DNA of 64,000 nt from assembly GCA_034336665.1 (NCBI GenBank), contig CM067576.1:16675960-16739959 (forward strand), given 5' to 3'. The notes under the pieces are model-generated. The model searched no databases and had not been told where the DNA came from. It saw nothing but the letters and a program-made list of their open reading frames with translations. A program made the translations under genes and the position numbers. Source of the stretch: Luscinia megarhynchos. Lineage: Eukaryota > Chordata > Aves > Passeriformes > Turdidae. Each line of letters begins with the position of its first letter. Position 1 is the first letter of the stretch. Below are positions 58,521 to 64,000 of this stretch, one piece after another.

Positions 58521-59131
58521 CAGATTTAATTCCAAAGCTTTCTGGATCTGGTTTTCCCCTTTTCCTGGGCTGTCAGGTTGCAGGAGCAGGTGCTGGGATG
58601 CTGCAGGACAAAGGCAGAGCGCTCTGCAGCTGGCACAGCCCCAGAAATCCGGGCTGGACAAGGGCAGGAGAGGCTGGCAGGGAGCTGTGCCCTCTGCAAA
58701 GCCATCCCTGACCCACAGAGCCCACAGAGCCCCGTCCTTGGCAGCCCCTGTGAGGATCCAGCTGCACATCCCTGCTCTGAGCCCTGCAGCAACTTAAACC
58801 GGCTCTAATGTTAAGCCTTTGGAGTATTTTAAACTGCTTAGGCTGCTCCAAAGGCTGGCTTAATCTTAAACTGCAGAGCAGCTGCTTAAACAGTTTAAGC
58901 TGGCAGGAACAGAGGGGCTTGAGCCCGGGCTTAGCCCTGGCCCTGTCGCACCCAAAGTGACACCAGAGCTCTTCTCCTGAGCAGATTGGGCAGGTGAGCC
59001 CCCTGGAGCAGCTCTGGATTTGCTCCAAGAGCCCCACATTGTCCTTGCTGCGCTGGGTACACCCAGCAGCACCCTGGGGTGGGGCTGGCTCGTCACCCGC
59101 TGTCACCCGGACACCAGGGGTGGCACGAGAT
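58521..59131. other. unassigned DNA
   Basis: Contains a run of TTAAGCCTTT/CTTAAACTGC/CAGTTTAAGC motifs at 58790-58900. Nothing else was recognised. Confidence 0.4.
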
Positions 59132-59768
59132 TGTAATATGCGTCATAAAATAATTCGTGTCGGTTTGTAATTCATGTGAAATAAAGCATGTTTGTATAAA
59201 TATAGAAAATAATAAGGAAACTTGGGATATAAAGGGATTGCTTCATCGCAACACTGCAGCTGCCAACAAAGGCTGAAGGACCCAAATTAGCAAATTAATA
59301 GGAGTAGCCCCGGCAGAGGTTGCCCCTTCAGAAACTGTCCAGGAAACACCCAAGCCATGAACACCCGACAAGTATCGATAATTAAGATAACCAGGAGTAA
59401 TCAGGGAAAACTACATCTCAATGCCTGTTTCCCGTAAGCCAGAATCTGCATTCACCAAAATTCATCGCTTCCCGGAATATGGTTTTATCCAGCCCAACGC
59501 AGAGAAAGAAAAGCTACATGAATAGGTGAAACTAAAAAAAAGAGGACCTTTGCTCCAGGTTAGAAAAAACTGTATAAGAACTGGGCTGACCAAGAGGAAT
59601 TTGTGAACCTTGGGGGTCCGATGCGGCAGAGTTCGGGTCGTTGTGTGTCCACCCGGCGCCGATCCCGGGCTGCGCGCTGTCACCTCCAATTGTGGCTATC
59701 GAGGACCCATTATAAATATAAACTTGTACGGTATTTAATTCGAAGCAGTCTCTTTATTATTTACAACA
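59132..59768 (+). mobile_element. complete-looking solo LTR, family D
   Basis: Starts TGTAATATGCGTC and ends TTTACAACA, 637 bp. A TATA-like TGTATAAGAACTGG (59571-59584) precedes a GC-rich R-like segment and an ATATAAA signal near 59716, then a CTCTTTATTATT end. This layout resembles avian gammaretrovirus-like (ERV1) LTRs. The flanks GAGAT and GGATG do not form a clear duplication, and no primer-binding site or internal gene follows. Confidence 0.8.
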
Positions 59769-60168
59769 GGATGATCCTCGCAGCCCAGGCCATCCCACAG
59801 CTCCAGGAGGAACACTTGGTGGCTCTGTCACCCGAGCCACCTCCCCTGCCCGGGCCCAGCTCCGGCTCTGAGCAGCACACAGACACTGTCCTCCCCTAAC
59901 TGGGTTAGAGGAGATTGGATTAGCAATTTCTGAGTTAGTAAAAGTCTAAGGATGGCAGATAAAACAAAGTGTGACAGCCTAAGCAAGCCCCTGTCAGCGG
60001 GGATTGATCACAGCGCTAATGGCCAGCGACAGGCACACATTAATAACACAATAACCCAGCTCGGGATATTGGCACTATCACAACCCTTTAACCCGGCAAT
60101 AACTCATGGGGAAAGTGCTCCCCATGGCAGAGCCAGCGTGCCTGGGCTGCTGCTGCTGCCCCTCCCAC
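59769..60168. promoter_or_regulatory. candidate conserved non-coding element (59895-60110)
   Basis: Non-repetitive, with GATTGGATTAGCAATTTCTG, CACAGCGCTAATGGCC and CATTAATAACACAATAACCC. It sits between an LTR and a satellite with no transposon signature of its own. Confidence 0.3.
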
Positions 60169-60692
60169 CTGCCAGCAGCTGGAATTCCAGGGGTCACTGG
60201 TTCTGCCAGCAGCTGGAATTCCGGGGGTCACCGGCTCTGCCAGCAGCTGGAATTCCAGGGGTCACTGGTTCTGCCAGCAACTGGAATTCTGGGGGTCACT
60301 GGTTCTGCCAGCAACTGGAATTCCAGGGGTCACCAGCTCTGCCAGCAGCTGGAATTCCAGGGGTCACCAGCTCTGCCAGCAGCTGGAATTCAAGGGGATC
60401 ATCAGCCCTGCCAACCAGGCAGCTGGAATTCTAGGGATCACCAGCTCTGCCAGCAGCTGGAATATCAGGGGTCACTGGTTCTGCCAGAGAACTGAAATTC
60501 CAGGGGTCACCATCTCTGCCAATCAGACAGCTGGAATTCCAGGGGTCACTGGTTCTGCCAGCAGCTGGAATTCCAGGGGTCACTGGTTCTGCCAGCAGCT
60601 GGAATTCCAGGGGTCACCAGCTCTCAGCAGCTGGAATCCAGGGGTCACCAGCTCTCAGCAGCTGGAATTCCAGGGGTCACCAGCTCTGCCAG
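60169..60692. repeat. 34-bp minisatellite array
   Basis: About 15 copies of a unit with CTGCCAGCAGCTGGAATTCC, then AGGGGTCAC and either TGGTT or CAGCT. Two unit types (TGGTT and CAGCT) and small insertions such as AACCAGGCAG break the period in places. Confidence 0.95.
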
Positions 60693-61430
60693 GCAGGTGC
60701 CAGGTCCCGTCCTGAGACCCCAGTGTCCCCTGCCCAGGCAGGGATTTCTCCAGGATGCCCCTTCAGGGTGAGGGCACAGGGAAGGACCAGGAGATGATTC
60801 CAAAGTGGTGGCAGGGAAGGGCAGGGAATGGGGAATATCAGGAGAAGAGGAAGGTGGGACTTCAAGCTCAGAGCATTCAGTGAAGGGGTCTCAGGGAACT
60901 GGACAGCAGGTGATTGTGGGAAAATTCGGGGATTTTTTTCAAGATATCCTGAAGTTTAGCCACACAAACCATTCTCAGTTTTCCTGGAAGCCTCCTGCTT
61001 CTACTCCAAGCTATGGTGGGAGAAGAGACACCAGTGAAATAACAATTAAAAAAAACCCAACCAAACAGGAGTGTTTAGAAAATTAAAAACTGAATTAGAG
61101 ACTGAATTCTTCGAAAAATGTAAGTTAAAATTTGGGGAGGGGTGCGAAAAATTAAAGCCTGTCTTAAGGCAGAGAGCAGCCCCTGGTTTCCAAAGGCTTT
61201 TCCAGAGGCTGCTCAGTGTCATGGAGCACGGAGAGGGAGGAGAGATGGGCAAATATCCCTGCTGTCTCTCCACCCCCGAGCAGGAGCAGCTCTGGCTCTG
61301 GCTCCCTCCCAGCACTTCCATCTCTTGGCTGAGCTCGTCAGAGCAACGCTGAGAGCAAAATTCCAGCGATTCAAAGGGCAGCAAATCCCAAGTGAGAGCA
61401 GGGCTGAGGCACCGGAATCTGCAGAGGAGC
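60693..61430. other. unassigned DNA
   Basis: AT-richer at 61030-61160. Nothing recognised. Confidence 0.4.
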
Positions 61431-62203
61431 TCTTCCCTTTTTCCTTCCCCTTTCTTTCTCTTTTCCTTTTTCCTTTCCTCTTTCCTTTCCTTTCCTTTCC
61501 TTTCCTTTCCTTTCCTTTCCTTTCCTTTCCTTTCCTTTCCTTTCCTTTCCTTTCCTTTTCTTTCCTTTTTCCTTTTCTTTCCTTTCCTTTTTCCTTTTCT
61601 TTCCTTTTCCTTTTCCTTTCCTTTCCTTTCCTTTCCTTTTCCTTTTCCTTTCCTTTTCCTTTTCCTTTCCTTTTCCTTTTTCCTTTCCTTTCCCTTTCCT
61701 TTTCCTTTCCTTTCCTTTCCTTTTCCCTTTCCTTTTTCCTTTCCTTTTCCTTTTTCCTTTCCTTTCCTTTTTCCTTTTCTTTCCTTTTTCCTTTTCCTTT
61801 CCTTTTTCCTTTTCCTTTCCTTTTTCCTTTCCTTTCCTTTTTCCTTTCCTTTCCTTTTTCCTTTCCTTTCCTTTTCCTTTTCCTTTCCTTTTTCCTTTCC
61901 TTTCCTTTTTCCTTTCCTTTCCTTTTTCCTTTCCTTTCCTTTTTCCTTTCCTTTCCTTTTTCCTTTCCTTTCCTTTCCTTTCCTTTCCTTTCCTTTCCTT
62001 TCCTTTCCTTTCCCCTTTCCTTTCCTTTCCCTTTCCTTTCCCTTTCCTTTCCCCTTTCCTTTCCCTTTCCTTTCCCTTTCCCCTTCCCTTTCCTTTCCCT
62101 TCCCTTTCCCTTTCCCTTCCCTTCCTTTCCCTTCCCTTTCCTTCCCTTCCCTTCCCTTCCCTTCCCCTTCCCTTCCCTTCCCTTCCCTTCCCTTCCCTTC
62201 CCT
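61431..62203 (-). repeat. homopyrimidine (CCTTT)n tract
   Basis: About 773 bp of almost pure pyrimidine on the plus strand. It grades from CCTTT units to CCCTT units toward the right end. It is the mirror in strand of the purine tract at 29.9 kb. Phe/Leu/Ser/Pro frames across it are composition artefacts. Confidence 0.97.
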
Positions 62204-62689
62204 GTTCTCAGTGCTCCCTGCATCCCCTCATCCATCCCTTCCAGGAAAAGGGGGATTAACCCACTCCTGCTGTGCCTAAAAATTCAATTTAAGGGCACAG
62301 AACCCCCCAGCTGTTATAAAGTGCATTAATTCCAGCATGGAATCCTCTGTCCCACCTCCCAATCCACGGCTGAGGTGCTGCTCCCACCTTTCCTTGGAGT
62401 GGTCACCACTTGTTGCCCAACACATCGAGTCAGGGACTATTGAGAAGAAAATTTGGGAGGCTGGGGATGTTATTTAGGAATGTCCCAGAAAAATACAACC
62501 CCATCCTCAGCAGGAGGAAAGAGGCAAATCCCTTCTTTCCCAAGGGGTTCCTGCCACCTCTTTTGGGGCAGAAGGCAGAACCTAAAACGAATATATTTTA
62601 AAAATGGGTGGAAATGCAATGCAGCTTTGCAGGATCCCCCGAGTAATTCTCCTGCAAATCAGACCCCTGGAAGATTTGCTGCCAAACGA
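62204..62689. other. unassigned DNA
   Basis: Nothing recognised. Confidence 0.4.
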
Positions 62690-63060
62690 GCATTTCCCCG
62701 GGTTAGGAGCGGGACCATCCCGGTTATCCCGATTATCCCGATTATCCGGCACCCTTCCCACCGGCGCTGCCCCAGCCAGGGCTTTGCTGCAGCGCTGCAT
62801 GCCCGGGCCGTGCATCAGCAGCGCGGAAGGGAGGGCTCCTCTTGCTGGGCTGAATTAGAATAATGAAGCTGTGAATGCGGCGGGGGAGGGTGGGATGCTG
62901 CGGCTGTAATTGGCAGGGCTCGGAAGCAGGAGCTGGCGGCTGGCAGCCATATGGAAGCAGCAAAGTGAGGGGAGTGAGTGACAGCCCGGACCCGTGGCGC
63001 TCTCATTAATTCCACAGCAGAGCCGTGATGGATGTGGCAGCTCCCTGCTGCTGCTGCGGG
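62690..63060. promoter_or_regulatory. CpG-raised candidate regulatory block
   Basis: Non-repetitive, with several CpGs, a short three-fold TTATCCCGA motif at 62719-62747, GAATTAGAATAATGAAGC and GCGGCTGTAATTGGCAGG. It differs from the CpG-poor surroundings. No exon or start site could be placed. Confidence 0.35.
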
Positions 63061-63156
63061 CCGGCACGGGGCAGGGAGTGCAGACAGAGGGACAGCAGCC
63101 CTGGGAAAGGCTGTGGGTGAGATGGGTGTGTGCTCTGATCCATGTAACCCAGGTGT
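63061..63156. other. unassigned DNA
   Basis: Short link to the last LTR fragment. Confidence 0.4.
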
Positions 63157-63765
63157 GCTCCAGCCTGGAGATCCCACCCCTCACATTGTGTGGTCAGGAT
63201 TTCTCCAGAATATCCACGTCACCATCCCTCGGGAGTGACTCGGGGTGGCTCCTCCACCTGAAGTGCCTTTTCCCAAAGCACCTGGGCTGTTTGGGGAAGG
63301 TGATTCCCATTGCCCAGCGCTGCTGCCTGGATTTGCCTTTTCCCAAAGCATCCTGGTGATGCCTTGGGTTTTAGCTTTCCTATTCTTCAGAATCTCTGAG
63401 GAATCTTTCAGTGTGTAACTCTGAAACTGCATATTAGGTGTCAGTGAGTTCTCTTCACAGGGGCAGTTGGACAAAACAATTCCTTTCTAGCCAGAGAATC
63501 AAGGACAACTGGTACCCAAAAATCAGAAACAGCAGCGAGGGAAAGGGGGCAAAGCCAGGGGCTGAGACTTCATAGCCTGGGGCTGTGCTTGGATCATTGA
63601 CCCCAATGTGGAGATGAAGCAAAACTGATAAAAGTGTAAAACTGGTGACCAGGATCCATCTGGGATTTGATTTGGGCTCTTGCACTGCCCAAGGTGGATC
63701 CTTTCAATAAACACCAATTTTATTCCTTTTGCTCTGTGCTCTCTGCTCCAGCTCAGCCAACACTG
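63157..63765 (+). mobile_element. LTR family B, copy 2, opposite orientation
   Basis: Reverse-oriented match to 43651-44321 with few differences. AATAAA lies at 63706-63711, followed by CACCAATTTTATTCC and TTTTGCTCTGTGCTCTCTGC. The 5' part present in copies 1 and 3 is missing, so this copy is truncated near 63157. The two family B copies form an inverted pair about 19 kb apart. Confidence 0.82.
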
Positions 63766-64000
63766 TCCAGCCCAGCCTCAGTGACCCCGGCAGGGTCTGA
63801 GCAGGGCCATGAGCCCCAGCCGGCTCTGCTGTCACCTGTGGGACACCAGGCTGTCCCTTTGGTGGCCCCAGTTTGGCAGCACGCAGGCCTGGCTCACCCA
63901 GAGCCTCTCAGATCCCTCTGGGAGCTCCAGGCAGAGGTGCAGGAGGTGCTGGAGCCTCAGGAAAGCACAGCACAAATCCCAGGGCTGAGCAGCTCCAGCA
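63766..64000. other. unassigned DNA at the window end
   Basis: One plus-strand frame is open to base 64000 and would include Leu-Trp-Glu-Leu-Gln-Ala-Glu-Val-Gln-Glu near 63920. With no start, splice site or family match visible, it is not called a gene. Confidence 0.3.

Noticed and set aside
37945..58769. Arg/Lys/Asp/Ser/Glu/Gly-rich frames at 38, 46 and 58 kb
   Set aside because: They translate the TTCCTGGAATCC satellites and their complements.
1..60692. CRISPR-like arrays
   Set aside because: The repeats are head-to-tail without unique spacers, and the sequence is vertebrate.
29743..62329. Lys/Gly/Glu and Phe/Leu/Ser/Pro frames at 29.9 and 61.4 kb
   Set aside because: Composition artefacts of purine and pyrimidine tracts.
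63766..64000. Frame open to the window end
   Set aside because: Too short, with no start or splice site in view.
1..64000. tRNA, rRNA or microRNA genes
   Set aside because: None was recognised by eye. A covariance-model search would be needed to exclude small ones.

Overview
The window looks like non-coding, repeat-rich nuclear DNA from a bird, most likely a songbird. The main evidence is at least fifteen truncated CR1 LINE 3' ends on both strands, several families of solo avian-type ERV LTRs (TG...CA ends, some with 5- or 6-bp target-site duplications), and a very high load of GC-rich satellites. The species and chromosome cannot be named from sequence alone. The tandem-array density and base composition would fit a microchromosome or a subtelomeric or intronic region.

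No protein-coding exon, rRNA or tRNA could be supported. Nearly all long open frames are translations of tandem repeats or transposon 3' ends. The layout is: a 20-bp minisatellite (1-1722); an LTR and CR1 pieces (2.1-5.5 kb); a 23-bp array (6.9-7.4 kb); two LTRs (9.5-10.7 kb); CR1 copies with an internal minisatellite (12.5-13.4 kb); an AT-rich candidate conserved block (13.6-14.1 kb); a 1.4-kb CCAT array and a pure GGGAT array (17.1-18.9 kb); a GGGCT array (22.4 kb); a CpG-dense block (24.7-25.0 kb); opposed GGGAT and CCCAT arrays (26.0-26.5 kb); a purine tract (29.9-30.4 kb); LTR and CR1 copies (32-36 kb); TTCCTGGAATCC arrays at 38.0, 46.3 and 58.0 kb; nested LTRs (41.4-42.3 kb); a 2.2-kb array of 41-bp units (50.9-53.1 kb); 71-bp and 34-bp arrays (56.2 and 60.2 kb); a complete-looking solo LTR (59.1-59.8 kb); a pyrimidine tract (61.4-62.2 kb); and a last LTR fragment (63.2-63.8 kb).

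Tandem arrays make up roughly 18% of the window by my coordinates. The relationships among repeats are more informative than any gene. Two satellites grew inside CR1 3' ends. One LTR landed inside an older LTR. Four copies of one LTR share a near-identical core but have diverged at one end. The same 12-bp satellite occurs at three separate sites in both orientations. Stretches called unassigned were read on both strands and nothing nameable was seen. Some are AT-rich and look like conserved non-coding candidates, which only cross-species alignment can settle. No new enzymatic or defence system was found.
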